Assembly: GCA_003508835.1 (NCBI GenBank)
Contig: PUFA01000092.1
Location: 806,001 to 870,000 of the forward strand
DNA: 64,000 nt
Source of the DNA: Eonycteris spelaea
Lineage: Eukaryota > Chordata > Mammalia > Chiroptera > Pteropodidae
Direction of reading: 5' to 3'
The notes under the pieces were generated by a model. It worked only from the letters and a program-made list of their open reading frames with translations. It did no database searches and had not been told where the DNA came from. Positions 1-12,054 of this stretch are shown piece after piece; the stretch's first letter is position 1, and each line of letters opens with the position of its first letter. Position numbers and translations under genes: made by a program.

Positions 1-526
1 TCTTTTTCATTCACCATTTTATCAACAAATATTTTCTGTGAGCTCCCTAATAAGGGCTAAAGTGCTACAGATCTAGCAGTGAAAAAAGTTTATCTAGTTG
101 CTAGGGATATATTATAAAATAAAAGAGACAAATTTCTGCTCTCACAGGGGAAGAATAACAGTTAATAAATATATAAACTGATAACATATAGGACAGTGAC
201 ACGTGCTGTAGAAAAAAATTAACAAGATAAAGGAGTTACAGAATTTTGGAAGAGGTGATTGGGGTGGCTATATCACCGAAAAGGTGATATTTCATAAAGA
301 AAGTAAGAGAGCAAGCTGTGCAGATATGTGTGGAGAAAGTATTCCAGGTGTAGGAAACAGTAAGTGCAAAGGCTCTGAAGCAGGATTAGGCTAAAGGTAT
401 AGTCATCTAGTTAAGACAAAATTTGGAAGGGAGATAGGAAGGAAGGAAGGAAAGAAGGAAGGAAGGAAGGTCGGAAGGAAGAAAGGAAGAGAGAGAGAAT
501 GAGAGAGAGAGAGAGAGAGAAGAGAT

Positions 527-561
<35 letters not shown>

Positions 562-738
562 TTAGGTTATTGTGGCCTGGAGCAGAAAAATTGAGGGGAG
601 AATTAGTCAGAGTAAATTCAGAGCAGTATCCAAAGACAGACCATGAAATCTGAAAAGTAAGGATTGTGGGTTTCTATTAAGAAAGAAATGGGGATTTATG
701 AAGCATTTAGATGTAGGATTACATGATCTCTCTGGATT
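1..738 (-). mobile_element. L2 LINE fragment (antisense), split by a GA-rich microsatellite
   Basis: Antisense L2 3' region. The left end has the antisense tail words (caacaaatattt, tgagctccc), followed by the gcagtgaaaaa and ctgctctcacagggg words. The segment around 245-400 (gaaggtgatatt, attccaggtgtagg, aacagtaagtgcaaaggc) is the L2 3'-UTR/ORF2 antisense signature. Homology appears to resume after the microsatellite, with a stretch ending in ggattacatgatctctctgg. It may continue left of the window. It is diverged, with no usable reading frame. Family recognised by eye. Confidence 0.65.
435..559. repeat. (GGAA)n followed by (GA)n microsatellite
   Basis: A GGAA/GAAA tetranucleotide tract runs to about 486, then an imperfect GA dinucleotide tract follows, broken by AATGAG and AGATGAGG. 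It is an all-purine strand lying inside the antisense L2 copy, so it probably grew from a purine-rich seed in that element. Confidence 0.95.
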
Positions 739-759
739 TCTCTTTTCATATCTTTTCTT

Positions 760-958
760 TCCTACACACTAATTACTGAAGTTCCCCATTTTTCCTTTCC
801 CTCTAAATCTCTGTGGTGCTGTTACCCTACCTTTGCCGGGAATATATTCCCACTCATACCTACCATATCAATTTCCTAATAGATGTTCAAGTTTTCATCA
901 TAGATATTACTTCTATACAAAGCCTGGAGTACGTGCCCTTCTAAGGTCCCCCATGACA
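760..958 (+). mobile_element. L2 LINE fragment (sense), probable
   Basis: Sense L2 3'-UTR-like words: ctttgccgggaatatattcc (compare the L2 'tgcctggaatgctcttcc' motif), then ctcatacctacc and a degraded 'cacttctTCcaggaagcc'-like block. It ends at a T16 run (959-974). It may be the upstream part of the L2 3' end seen at 1345-1450. Confidence 0.5.
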
Positions 959-974
959 TTTTTTTTTTTTTTTT
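959..974. repeat. poly(T), 16 nt
   Basis: Uninterrupted T run separating two L2-like pieces. The 370 bp to its right show no retroelement body that I recognise. Confidence 0.9.
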
Positions 975-1344
975 AGCCACGATACTCCTGAATGCAAATA
1001 CAGAAAAACCTAAATATCAATGGCTGTGAGATGTGTAGAGGTAGACAGTATTGTCTACTTACATATATTCACAAAGACCCAGGTTTTCCATTCTTCTGCT
1101 TTACCATGATCATGATCTTGGCTTTCCACCTCTACTTTGTGCTTCTACTGGTTGCAAGGTGAACCCATTTTATCCTCACAGGCATCTAACTTCAAAACAA
1201 TAGAATCCAAAGCAGGGAAAAGGGGAAGATTTCCAAGAGCTTTCCGTTTGCAGTGTGCTTGCCTTTGTCAAGGGAGACAATCTTTCCCAGAAGTCTACTA
1301 GAAATTTCTTCATGTCTAATTAGTCAGGACTGGGTCAACACATT

Positions 1345-1450
1345 TTTGTAGATGCCTGTTTACCTGTGTTCTCATGAACATTGTATCCTATCACCTAGCA
1401 CAGACTATGACACAGAGTGGTATTCAAATAAATATTTATTTGAATAAAAG
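1345..1450 (+). mobile_element. L2 LINE 3' end (sense)
   Basis: It has the L2 terminal pattern: cctagcacagactatgacacagagtgg, read as 'cctagcacagtgcctggcacatagtagg', followed by ttcaaataaatatttatttgaat in the position of the 'caataaatatttgttgaatgaa' tail. Confidence 0.6.
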
Positions 1451-2456
1451 TTCAATGGCTTTTATTCTTTTTATAAGATAGAATGTGAGGTTAAAGGGGT
1501 GGGAGTTTTGAGTTTTTATAAAAATAACACGCTTCTCAGAAAAGAACTGCAGACTAGAAATCAGTTAATGAATTTCTAAATCAATGTGTGGTTTTCAAAT
1601 ACGTTAAATAGCAAAATATAAGTTCTAGTTTTGTACTTTAGGAGTTTCCAAATAAAAAAATTCACAAATCCTCAAAAGTATTGAAATTTAAGTTCCCATT
1701 ATCTAAAAACCATGGAGTTTAACTTGCTTTGACTATTTCTTCCACCCTAATTTTGGTTCATTGATAATAATCTTTTAAAAACCTTCCTTGATTCTCCTGA
1801 ACTACACCTGATTCTCGCTGGTCAATTACAGACCAGGAGTCCTGAGATATAGGACAAGCAAAAATGCAAACACCCGGGAAGAGAACCCTGGAGAGCTAGT
1901 TGTTGATGGAGAAGTGTGGAATTTCTAAATTGGTATAGGAATGAAGGATGTTTGATAGTTCAACAAAGGAAGTGACAGAGAGTCAGTGACTTTGGCTCAA
2001 TGAGACCATATTTTGCAGGTATCTCTTGTTAAAAACTGGTGTCCGTTCATGCTCAGTCTCCATAAATGGCTCTCTTCCATCCATGAGCAGGACAGCAGAT
2101 AGACCATGAAAAGTCCCCTTAGAAGCAGTCTCCAGGCTCTTTCTACTTTCTACTCCAAACCCACTTGTTCTGTCCTAGAGTCCTGATTTCCTGTCTGGTT
2201 ATGATTTTCTCCCCATTTCCTAATGCTTCAGCAGAAAAGACCACTTGTCCTGATCCAAGCTTCTGTTCTAGACCTCTCATAGCTCCATGCTCTGGAACCA
2301 CTGGCCAGAGCAGCTCCACTCAGAGACCAACTCAGGTTCTAAGAACAGCAGCCCGGATATAATACTCATTTGTCATTTTAGAGTTTCAGGAGCAGCTTCT
2401 TAATCTTTCAGAAGGACCCTTAGGGCCCTGTAGAAAGGCCAACAAAGGGCCTTAGA

Positions 2457-2458
<2 letters not shown>
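1451..2458. other. No recognisable feature (about 1 kb)
   Basis: Single-copy-looking DNA of mixed composition. A 65-codon open frame at 2165-2362 starts at a non-ATG codon and has no recognisable similarity, so I treat it as chance. No repeat family identified. Confidence 0.5.

Positions 2459-2460
<2 letters not shown>

Positions 2461-2500
<40 letters not shown>
2461..2500. repeat. (GA)20 microsatellite
   Basis: Nearly perfect GA dinucleotide array of 20 units. Perfect arrays of this length are commonly polymorphic. Confidence 0.97.
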
Positions 2501-2501
<1 letters not shown>

Positions 2502-5500
2502 TCTGGGCTGGCTTGGACAACGAAGGTGGTCATATACCACTCAGTAATGATGTAGAGAATGAATCTGTTTGAAGTCCAAAGGAATGTTGCAGGACTCACT
2601 AAAGGAATGTAAACCTACTTACTTACCATAATTTTAAGGATGTCTAGTAGCAAATTAGGAAGAACAGCAACTAAAACTATCAAACAAAGTGATAAAGAAT
2701 CTTAGACAAATTATGAATCAACACAGAAATCGATATAATGAATTTCTTAGCTCTGATATAAGAAAGTACTTCTAATGTAAATGTGAACTAGTGTGAAAAC
2801 AGATAAGCATCAACAAATTACATAGAATCAGTTTCAGACAGAGTGGGATGAGAACATGTTTTATGCAATACTAAGAATTTCACCGAATTTCCTAGTAGTA
2901 GAAATTTGGATTTAGTACTAGAATTTTGTAATTATTATTTGTTTTGTGATTATATCTCAGATATGTGTGTATGTATATTGCGTTTAATGAGTTATATGCA
3001 GTACATTTATTCTCTACTAGAATTCTTTCATTGACTCCTAAGTTAAAAACATCTCCCCACAGCAAGCATACACACCTGTCTTTAGATATTGTTGAAAAGT
3101 GGTATCTGAGTCAAGAAAGACCCAAACTTCCATTGAACAAATATTCTACAGCCCAGAGTAGGCTGCCATGAACAATATCTTCCTTTACGAATTTTTCTTT
3201 AGCCATCTTTTTTCATGTTCACATGAGCCATATATTACAATTAAAAAATTACATATCTCATGTTTTAAAATGTTAAGACATTTGCGACAGCCCAAGACAT
3301 TTTATAAGGTGTCTGATTTGTAAATTGAATTGGCAATTTTTAAATTATCAAGTAGTCCCTGATTTGAGCTAATTTATACCATTTAAAAAAACACAAAATA
3401 TTAAAATTATGATTTTCTTTGCTTATTTTGTTGTCAGATACACAGAGCTTATATATCTCTTTGATACAGAAATTGACTTTATCACATGAGATCTTATTGA
3501 AATAGAAAGATTATGTACTATCTCTAAAGGATTTCTTTTGAGAATTTTGACTAACGATTAAATTAATGGTTAGAATGTAAGTAATACACTATATGTCAGA
3601 AAAGACAAATAAATTGAGTCTGATCTTTTAGCCACTTAACTTTCTTTGGCTTATTAAACACACCACTGCTAATAAAGTTTTCATGTGAGAGAGTTTTATG
3701 GCAGCCATTCAAGCATGATACATGATATCAGTTTTTTCCTTTTGCCTGTCTTTTATGCTATGAAACCCTGTTTAAAGAAGGAACTACTATAGCATATTTT
3801 ACTGCTGTTATTTAAAATACTACCCAAATATGTTCCACATAACAAAAAATTCTCCATTTACTTTGTAAAATGTTATGCTTTCCTATACTATAGCTTTTAT
3901 ATCATTGTTCTTTTCATACAGATATCTATTTTAGCATGCTAACCTTGGACTCTATATGATGGAATTTCTATGTTACCAATATCCTCCAAATAAAATATTT
4001 TTTCTTTTGATTAACTATTATTTTAAATTCTATATAATATTCTTTGTGAAAAATAATTTTTTCATTTAAATAACATAATGAAATTAAATTCAACTTTATT
4101 CAAGCATTACCATTACCTGACTTAACATATTTAATAGTAAGCAAAATAAAATTTACACAAAATTGTAAGTGATTCATAAATTAAAAAAAAATGTAAAGTG
4201 AAACTATGACATTGGCAGCATTCATCTCATAGTTGACTCAGTTACCAATTTTATAACTATATATAAATTGACCTAATTTCCTTGAAAATCAAACATGATC
4301 CATCTTTAGTCAATATATTAATGTCACATTTAGTTTTCAATTAATTCTCCCAATTATCTTGTGAAGGCAACTTAGTAGTTTTTATCTTTATTTTATAGTT
4401 TGCAGAACTTGAAGCAGGGTGATATTATCTTTAATCATTTAGCCAGATTTTTTTTTAAATGGGCTAAAACATTGATTTTTTATTTTTTATCAAGTTAATT
4501 GAAAGTGTTCTTAATTAAGTTGCATCTATTTTATGAAAAAAGTAAACTAATTTTTATCTTTCTATCTGATAAAATTACTATTTCCTTTTACTAAGTGATA
4601 TTAGTTTCAAATTTCACTATTAGTAAAAAGAAAAAGACTATTTTTATTTAAAATCTAGGTAACATGGTTTATAGATATGATTAAAATAAAGTTTAGCGTA
4701 CTTTCATATTCCTATAGTATATTGGTCTCCATCTAAGAAACTATAGATATGAACACAAATTTAGTTAGTTCATAACTTGAAAAACTAAAAGCACTTGGTT
4801 TTCCTGATTTGATAAATTAATACTTTTCAGAGTATTTTTTTTAATGAGAAACTACTTGTGCAATTTTATACACATGATAATACAATTTCTATATCAGCTT
4901 TATAGACATTTCTGTTATATTAAAATTATCTAATTACTATTCCTTTTCTCTATTAGAACATATTGTTGCTACTGCATGTGATTAAAAAAATCCCAGAAAA
5001 AGCAGTCTATATTCTAACTATTCTGTATAAAAAATATGGTGTAAATGATGCAGTAAGGTAAGGAATTTGAATATATCTGTCTGATAATAAATTAATTATT
5101 TTTAATCTTAAGTTCAGCTAAGATCTTTGACTATATAAGTTTGCCGTATTTATCTTATATTCCTTTTGGTTTTAATTTAGACAAATATTTTATTCACTAT
5201 TCTTCTTTGACTTATAATGACTCTTCTTATTTCAAAAAAACAATATTTTGCTCTATATTTTGGGGGAAAATAACTACTTTGAGTAATTGTAATTGGTAAT
5301 TATTTTGGTATGAAGTAAATAATTATCAGTACATTTGAAAACAAACCAACAAAGCCTTGTTAATTCTGCTGGTTAAGGATGTGTTCTTAGTAATTTCTTT
5401 TTCTGGTAAACACAGGATTAATCAAGGAAAATCTTTTATTTCAGAGCAGTGTCAAATATATAACAAACTCTGCCATTTTAAAGATATTTTATTTATTTTA

Positions 5501-5790
5501 AGTAAATATACTGATGACGGGAATTTTTTTTACAGTTGTTTTATAAATACTTTGCACATTTTCATAGCAAAGGGAGTATATGGAATGAGTTCAAAGGAAA
5601 TCTTTGTTATTTCCTAAATAAATAAAATACCTCTCCTTAATGGTTGAAAATTTAACATGTACTTGTTAAAATTTCTGAGTTTATATTTCCATTCCACTTT
5701 CTCCCACAGAATTTAATTCTAATGAATATACTTTTATAGCTTCATAATCCTTTGCTACTTATTTTGCATTTTCATAACAAATATATGTCA
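2501..5790. other. AT-rich stretch without recognisable genes or repeats
   Basis: About 3.3 kb of strongly AT-rich sequence. Open frames at 2965-3171 and 5357-5617 are under 90 codons with low-complexity AT-driven composition and no recognisable motif. Very old L1 or L2 debris could be hidden here, but I cannot identify any by eye. Confidence 0.5.
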
Positions 5791-5796
5791 AAATAT

Positions 5797-6018
5797 TATT
5801 TTTTATTTTTTAATTAAAATTGACATTTAATATTGTTTTATAATAGTTTCGGGCATACAGCATACTGTTTAAACAACATTTATATAATTTGTGCAGTAAT
5901 CTCCCTGATTAGTCTAGTACCCACCTGGCACTATACATAGTTATTATAATATTATTGACTATATTCCCTATGCTGTACTTCACATCCCTATAACTATTTT
6001 GTACCTACCAATTTGTCT
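5797..6018 (-). mobile_element. L1 3'-UTR fragment (antisense), bat-like L1 lineage
   Basis: A 220-bp piece with L1 3'-end words read antisense: tagtttcgggcatacagcat, agtctagtacccacctggca, ctatgctgtacttcacatcc and ttttgtacctaccaatttgt. I associate this 3' UTR with chiropteran L1. It is flanked by similar A/T-rich words (aaatattatttttta at 5791 and aaatattgtttttaa at 6020), a candidate target-site duplication. It looks like a heavily 5'-truncated insertion. Confidence 0.7.
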
Positions 6019-6754
6019 GAAATATTGTTTTTAATTACTTGTGAACATAAGGCTTAAATATTATATGTTTTCAGATTAACTTAACCCTACAATTATTATT
6101 ATAAAATTAATCGTTACAAACATATTATAAACTTTTATAATTATTAAACATAAATAGTAAAATTCAGAACATATTTTTAATGAGATGAATTAGGTTATTT
6201 TTCAGCTAGTTTGTGTACCTATGAATAAATACTTATTTTAGCATAAAATAAAATTTATTATAACTTCTTTTTCTTAGTTTTCATAGATATAAGATGATAG
6301 ATAGACTGATAGGCAGACAAAAAGACAGATGATGGATAAGTAGTAGAGATTTATGAAACTTGTTCACATCAAAGACTAAATAGACATAGAAAGAATTTTG
6401 TTATGGCACTACCACTCAATTCTTTGAATCCCTTCTAAGTTATATGACAAAAAAAAAATCACATCAAAACTTATCCAAAATGCTTGTTTCTGTTTTATTA
6501 ATTTTTCTTCAAATTTGTTTAAAAGTTTGGAAACATCTGATTTGCAAAAGATTCTCTTACACAGTAGAAGTATTCATCTTTTGGGAAGTATATGAATTAA
6601 CATAACTTTGGAAATAATTATTGATTATGACCATATTCTTCACTTAGAGGCATCACATTTAACACAATATATTCAGAAACAGTTGAGAAATGTAAATATT
6701 ATTAATTTAAGTGTATTTTTGCCAAGATAACATTTCAAAGAAATATTTTTGCAT
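6019..6754. other. No recognisable feature; degenerate GATA/GACA patch
   Basis: AT-rich sequence. About 6288-6340 carries loosely repeated gatagata/gacaga units, too degenerate to call a clean microsatellite. Confidence 0.45.
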
Positions 6755-7040
6755 GTCAAACCTTCTAAATGAGGCCTATAACTTTATTTAATATTCCAGC
6801 TCACACTTTGCTTTCCAAATCCAATTTTACTCTACTTTTCCTTTTAATTTTTTTTGTTCTTGTACCTCTTAACAGACTATATAATTTACTTATTTAGTAT
6901 GTTTATGGTTTATTGTCTGTCTTCCCCAGAATGTAAGGGCTCATCACCTCAGTCTTTTTTTTTTAACTGATATATCTAAAACTCTTAGAATAATGTCAGA
7001 CACATAATACATGCTTAAGAATTGTTTTTAAATAAAAAGT
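6755..7040 (+). mobile_element. L2 LINE 3' end (sense)
   Basis: L2 3'-UTR order is retained: aaatgaggcctataac ('gaggccttccctgacc'), then ttgtctgtcttccccagaatgtaag, then aatgtcagacacataataca ('agtgcctggcacatagtagg'). It ends in a short A/T tail. Diverged, as expected for this family. Confidence 0.75.
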
Positions 7041-7129
7041 GCTGGGACTGCATGTATATTTTATTCAATTATGAAAAATGTTTCCATCATAGCTAATTGC
7101 CATCCAAACCTATCTTGAATGTAAAATAT

Positions 7130-7358
7130 CAAGATTGAACCCTAATTAAACAATGGACTTTGGGTGATAATGATGTGTTATTGTAGGTTCATCAGTCATA
7201 GCAAATGTACCCACTCTAGTGGGAGATTTCGATGGTGGGGAGGCTGTGCATGTGTGGGAACAGAGGGTATGTGGAAATCTGTACTTTCCATTTAATTTTA
7301 CTGTGAACCTAAAACAACTTTAAAAATAAAGTCTACTAAAACAAAACAAAACAAAAAA
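7130..7358 (+). mobile_element. L1M 3'-UTR fragment (sense), first of two in tandem
   Basis: Words typical of an old L1 3' UTR: caatggactttgggtgataa, taggttcatcagtcatagca, tgtacccactctagtgggag and gaggctgtgcatgtgtggga. A terminal AAAATAAAGTCTACTAAAAC is followed by (CAAAA)n. The orientation is sense, with the A-rich tail at the right. Confidence 0.75.
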
Positions 7359-7364
7359 CACACA

Positions 7365-7762
7365 TCAGATAAATCTCAATGGCAGAGCTTTCTGTAAAAT
7401 ATCTGACCAGTACTCCACAATACTCTCCAGGTAATCAAAAATAAGGAAATTTGAAAAATTGTTGTAGTCAAAAGGAGCCTAAGGAGACATGATAACTAAA
7501 TGCAATGTGATAGTTTGAATGAGATCGTAGAACAGAAAAAAGACACTAAGTAAAAAACTAAGGACATATAAATAAAGTATGGACGTTAGTTAATAATAAT
7601 GCATCAATATTGGTTCATTAATCATAAAAAATATACCATACTAATATAAGATGTTAAGAATAGGAGAAACTGATGACAGGTATATAGGAACTCTCATACG
7701 TTTTTCAATTTTACTGTTGATCTACAACTATTCTAAAAAAATGAAGTTTATTTCTTAAAAAT
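7365..7762 (+). mobile_element. L1M 3'-UTR fragment (sense), second of two in tandem
   Basis: Related old L1 3' UTR: aaaggagcctaaggagacat, ataactaaatgcaatgtgat, agtatggacgttagttaata and attggttcattaatcat. It ends in aaaaaaatgaagtttatttc. Both this copy and its left neighbour retain a 3' terminus, so they are separate insertions rather than one split element. Confidence 0.72.
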
Positions 7763-7982
7763 TGAATTCCCCAAACTGGTCCCAATTATCAACCAACCAA
7801 TTACATCTGGCTTAAGTTCTTTCCAAAAATGTCTGATTTTATCTTTCCTTTTAAATAATTGTGTTAGGTAAAAAGGTTGGGGATAGGCATTTCAATAGGT
7901 GGCAGTGAGGGTAAATGAATAAGGCTCAGAGCCTTGCCTAGAACTGGTCACTTAAATGGACTTGGGTGCTGCCACTTTTAAT

Positions 7983-8165
7983 ATTTTTTTTAAATTAAAT
8001 TAATTGAGTGGCATTGGTTGTGAAATTATATAGATATTAAGTGTACAATTCACTAATACATTGTCTGTATATTGCATGATATGTTCACCACACAGTCAAA
8101 TCTCCTTCTGTCACCGTATATTTCATCCCTTTTCCCCTTAATTACCTCCACTTTTCCCCCTTTTT
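7983..8165 (-). mobile_element. L1 3'-UTR fragment (antisense), bat-like L1 lineage
   Basis: Antisense L1 3'-end words: gtggcattggttgtgaaatt, taagtgtacaattcactaat, ttcaccacacagtcaaatct and ccttctgtcaccgtatattt. It ends in a C/T-rich segment. This is the second lineage-type 3' UTR in the window and supports the Chiroptera inference. Confidence 0.7.
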
Positions 8166-8547
8166 GCTTTGGTTTGCCTATACAGGACCCTTCTTCTAGA
8201 GCACTGCATTCTTTGAAGGCAGTCCAAGGATAGAATCAGCGAGGGCAAGAGTAAGAATTCTCACTACTCTAGGCATTCAGAACATTTACACAAAAACACA
8301 ATCCCAAATTTCTAAAATCAAATGTTGACCTTTAGGAGATACGTATAAAGCAGAGGAAAGCAAGGTGCCCTGGCTTAGTTTTCATCAATATTCTGAATTG
8401 TCCCTTTATTTGCTGCCAGATGGTTTTTATAACTTCCACTGCCTCTCTTCTCTAGGACATTGTTTTTAGTCAGATTGAAAAGTGAAAGTCACAGCTTTCT
8501 TTTCTAAAGTGGGAGAAGTGAGATTGGGAAAGGAGTAGTAAGTAAAG

Positions 8548-8720
8548 CAGTGTAAGACAAGCTGCAGAATTTGTGAAGCCCACTGCAAAATAAAAATGCA
8601 GCGCCCCTTCTTAAAAAATGATTACAAATTTCAAGAGCAGGACAGCAGAACATTGAATCAAGTATAAGGGCCCTGTGCTACTGCACGGATCACATCTGCC
8701 TATGAAGCCAGCCAGCCCTG
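8548..8720 (+). mobile_element. Nonautonomous MER-type DNA-transposon-like repeat
   Basis: Contains the pattern tttgtgaagcccactgcaaa, then aaaatgcagcgccccttctt, then tttcaagagcaggacagcag, then ggccctgtgctactgcac, ending near tgaagccagccagccctg. I recognise this arrangement ('ggggcccagtgcaaaatgaaaatg ... gaagccggccctg') as a mammalian interspersed repeat. The CAG...CTG ends suit a hAT-type element. Exact family not determined, and no clean 8-bp duplication seen. Confidence 0.45.
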
Positions 8721-10369
8721 CTTGAATGCCTTCATCATAGACATTTCAGGGGCAAGTCAGTTTTAGGAAAGACTACCAAAGGTGAAGTCTTAGAAATAGA
8801 TTCCCTTACTACTTTGGGTATTTGTTAGTCCCTTAGAAAGTCTGTGTATCTCCAGAGGTATGTGAACCCCACACTGCAAACACATTTTTAACTAGTTTTT
8901 AAGATCTGTTTTAACCAGTTTGAGATTCCCAACTAATTAAATATTCAGCTAAACTCAAAATTGCACAGCACATAGGAGTGTTTATTCTTGTAGACATTTA
9001 TGAAATCAAGCAGTTTGAGAAAATACATTTATAGCTCATTATGTCATAATTACTTCCTAACATCAAAAAGCTCAAAAAAATTATTTAGTTTTGTTTTGAG
9101 TTATGTCTTTTGACTGCATGGAAAAGTTATAGCTCTACATAGCCCAGAGTGCATTCCTTATTTTATATCTATGAAATCTACAAGATAGGAAAGCCAACTA
9201 AATCTTAACAGATACAAAGAAAATGAAAAGCAACAGACCTCAAGAAATCCTATAAATATTGTACACATGTGATTAAGGCCTTTCAATTTATGACCATTAT
9301 TAAAATTTTCCAACATTAAAAATTGCTTTAAAAGGAATGCCACATGTTTGAAATCTTCTAAAAGAAAATAAAAAAGTATAACTAAACAACAAAATAAAAA
9401 TAGAGCCATTTGAGACTGAGATCATGGAATAAAACTGCAATTCTAAATGGTCACTTTGTGACCTAGATTTGTTAAAAAAGGCTTGGATAATTCTTGAAGA
9501 TTTACAGGACATCATTCTGCAAGCTGATGTCTGAGCAGATATCTCTGGGCTATATTAAAACCTGAACACTAGGTGTCTGGGGCTCTACATTGAACGGTTA
9601 CTGCCCTCTGGTCTCCAGAACTGTCCAATAGTTTGTGAAAATTAATTTTGTTCTGTTTATTCCAATATTCTATTAAGTTCATCTAAGTAAAAGAAGCTTA
9701 GGTTGAAGTCCTTGTGTGTTTAGTGCTTCAAAACTTAGAATCTCAAAGGATTATGCAGTGAAAATTTTATCTGAGCTCTTTTAAAATTGGCTTCTCTTTT
9801 TAAGTTGGTTTATGACTTTCTTTGGGCCTTAGAACATGTATGTTGTATGAATAACATTCAAGCTGGCCTAATTATATCCTGGGCTATTCATTGATGCTAT
9901 TTTGACTCAAAGAATTCAGAAGGCACTGTAGATAAATGTATGCTAACTTTCCTTACTTCTTATTTTGCTAATGAGTATATCTAGGCTCAAAGAGCTTATA
10001 TAATTTATAAATGGTAGATCTATACAATAAATATCTGTTGAACATAAAAACAATGTGCTCAAGCTCTGGAGGACCCATTTTGGACTCTGTTCTGTTATCA
10101 ATTGATAATTTTCCATTAGGAGAACATGGTCAAAGCTGTTTTTCAGGAAAATTAATATTTAGAATGATTTAAGAATAAGTATTACTTGGGTTATTAAAAT
10201 ACTCATGGTTACCATCAATAAGATTTCTATTCATGGGACATAATATAAAAAATCATAAAATAATGGAGCTGAAAGAAATTTTACAGCTCTCTGTTCCACA
10301 TTCCTGGTTTTATTATAGCTATTTGAAGAGATCTGCTCCCAACACCCACAAAGATTGTAATTTCTATGA
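8721..10369. other. No recognisable feature (about 1.6 kb)
   Basis: AT-rich sequence. Overlapping minus-strand frames of 71-83 codons at 9158-9515 are hydrophobic and Phe/Leu-rich because of T-rich composition. I see no domain and treat them as chance. Confidence 0.45.
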
Positions 10370-10620
10370 CACAGGCTAATTTAATCCCTACCTACTTTTC
10401 CGCCAATATCTCTTCTGCCCTATAAAAATCTAATGTTACTAAATGAAAAGGTATGACATAACCTGGATGTTGTCCCTGAAATCTCACTCTTGCTCATGTC
10501 ACTGTCTCATCCTGAAGTGTCTTCATCTGATCTATAATCATTCAAGTCTTATCATCTTTCATCTTCTCCATAAACTTTTAGCTAGTTTGTTTGTTTGTTT
10601 ACCTTGACCGTGGCATACCT
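10370..10620 (+). mobile_element. Possible diverged L2 fragment (sense)
   Basis: Pyrimidine-rich block with degraded L2 3'-region words (tgctcatgtcactgtctcatcc, cattcaagtcttatcatc). Similarity is weak and the boundaries are uncertain. Confidence 0.33.
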
Positions 10621-10970
10621 CTAAATATCTCCTTTCTTTCTCTAAGGTTCTGTTTGGTGCACAAAACATGGGCTTTGAGATAAAGATTTACATTTAAGGC
10701 ACAGTTGTGAGTATAACATCTGTAAATCTCAAAAGATTATGCTGAACTTTATAAAGCATTGCTGCAAAAACTGAATTAGGTGATATGTATTAAAACACTT
10801 TGCAATATGAGAAGCTCTACACATATACAAGTGACAGTTGGCAAACTGGTGACTCATGAGAGCCAATGGAGTCATTCCATTTGAATCCAATAGCCTGAGA
10901 ACCAAGTGAAAGATTTCATCTTACTCTGGAGCTCAGAGACAGTCAGGCAGAGACTGTATTCTCTCTTATT

Positions 10971-11176
10971 CTGCCTTTTTGTTCCATTCAGGCCTTCTAT
11001 GGATTGGATGAAGCCCATCTACCTTGGGGAGGGCAATCTGTTTAACTCAGTCTACTAATTCAAATGCTAATCTTGTCTAGGCACACACTCATGGACAGAC
11101 CTAGAATAATGTTTAACCAAATATTTGAGCACCTCGTGGCCCAGTCTGGTTGACACAAAAAATTAACCATCATACA
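10971..11176 (+). mobile_element. Ancient MER/LTR-type interspersed repeat
   Basis: A recognisable chain of words: gttccattcaggccttctat, attggatgaagcccatctac, ggagggcaatctgtttaact, gaataatgtttaaccaaata, gtggcccagtctggttgaca and attaaccatcata. This chain recurs throughout mammalian genomes. I cannot give a reliable family name without a library search. Confidence 0.6.
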
Positions 11177-11204
11177 CAATATATACAAGAACTGGTCTTA
11201 TTTA

Positions 11205-11310
11205 TCTTTGCAGCCATGAGGGCAAAGACTTTGCTATATTTTTTCTAGAATCACTAGTACCTAACATGATGCCTAACATATTCAGTGTTAAATAAATCTT
11301 TACTGATCAA
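11205..11310 (+). mobile_element. L2 LINE 3' end (sense)
   Basis: The L2 terminus pattern is preserved: ccatgagggcaaagactttg, then acctaacatgatgcctaaca, then gtgttaaataaatctttact. After it, 11310-11400 has irregular gaatcaa/gaattaa words that may be a decayed L2 tail repeat. Confidence 0.7.
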
Positions 11311-12054
11311 TTAATTGGTTGAAAGATGAATTGAATTAATAAATTAGTAAATGACCAATTAAATCAATGAATAGAAAGATATTGAATCAATAAATACAAA
11401 AAATGCTTTCTTCCTTCCATTTTATTTTTGGCCACTTTTATTAACTGTTGATTTTTTCTTTTTCTGAATAATTAATAGTACCCTCATCTGTATTTTCATA
11501 TTATTTTGGAAAATAACTTTAGACATAGTTTTATTATTTATTTATTTATTCTAGACATAGTTTTAGATTTGATAACTTTTCTTGGCATGATTGTTAATAC
11601 CGATCATATTGAATAATAATTACCCATGTTAGACTGAGACTATCTATTTTTTGTTAACCTTAGCATTCTCATTGTGTCAAAAACAAAATAGATGTTCAAT
11701 AAATTTTGCTTCATTGCATCCAATTAAATGTGTTTCTTCACTCCTTTATTATCATTCTGCTCTCCCTATTGTGAGGAACCCATTCAGTTTCCCTGCTCTT
11801 CGCATTTGTGACCTGAGCCCTGGTGGCTCTGAGGAGACAAATAGGGAAGCCTGGAAATTTTGTTCATGTCTTCCAAAGCAGTTCTTCATATGAGGTGTAT
11901 GTGTGAGAGTGAAGTGGAATCAGAGGAGAAGAATGATCCCTTTCTATGTTTATTGTACTATGTGTGATATCAATTTAACATTTTTTTGCCTCATTTTATA
12001 GTGAAGAACACATTTTAGATTAACTGGCTTTCTAGGAGATCAAACATCTGGCAT
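11311..12054. other. No recognisable gene; short ATTT array with flanking direct repeat
   Basis: AT-rich sequence. A short (TTTA)n at about 11534-11550 is bracketed by two copies of tagacatagtttta (about 11520 and 11552). An 80-codon frame at 11651-11893 starts at a non-ATG codon and shows no recognisable domain. Confidence 0.45.
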
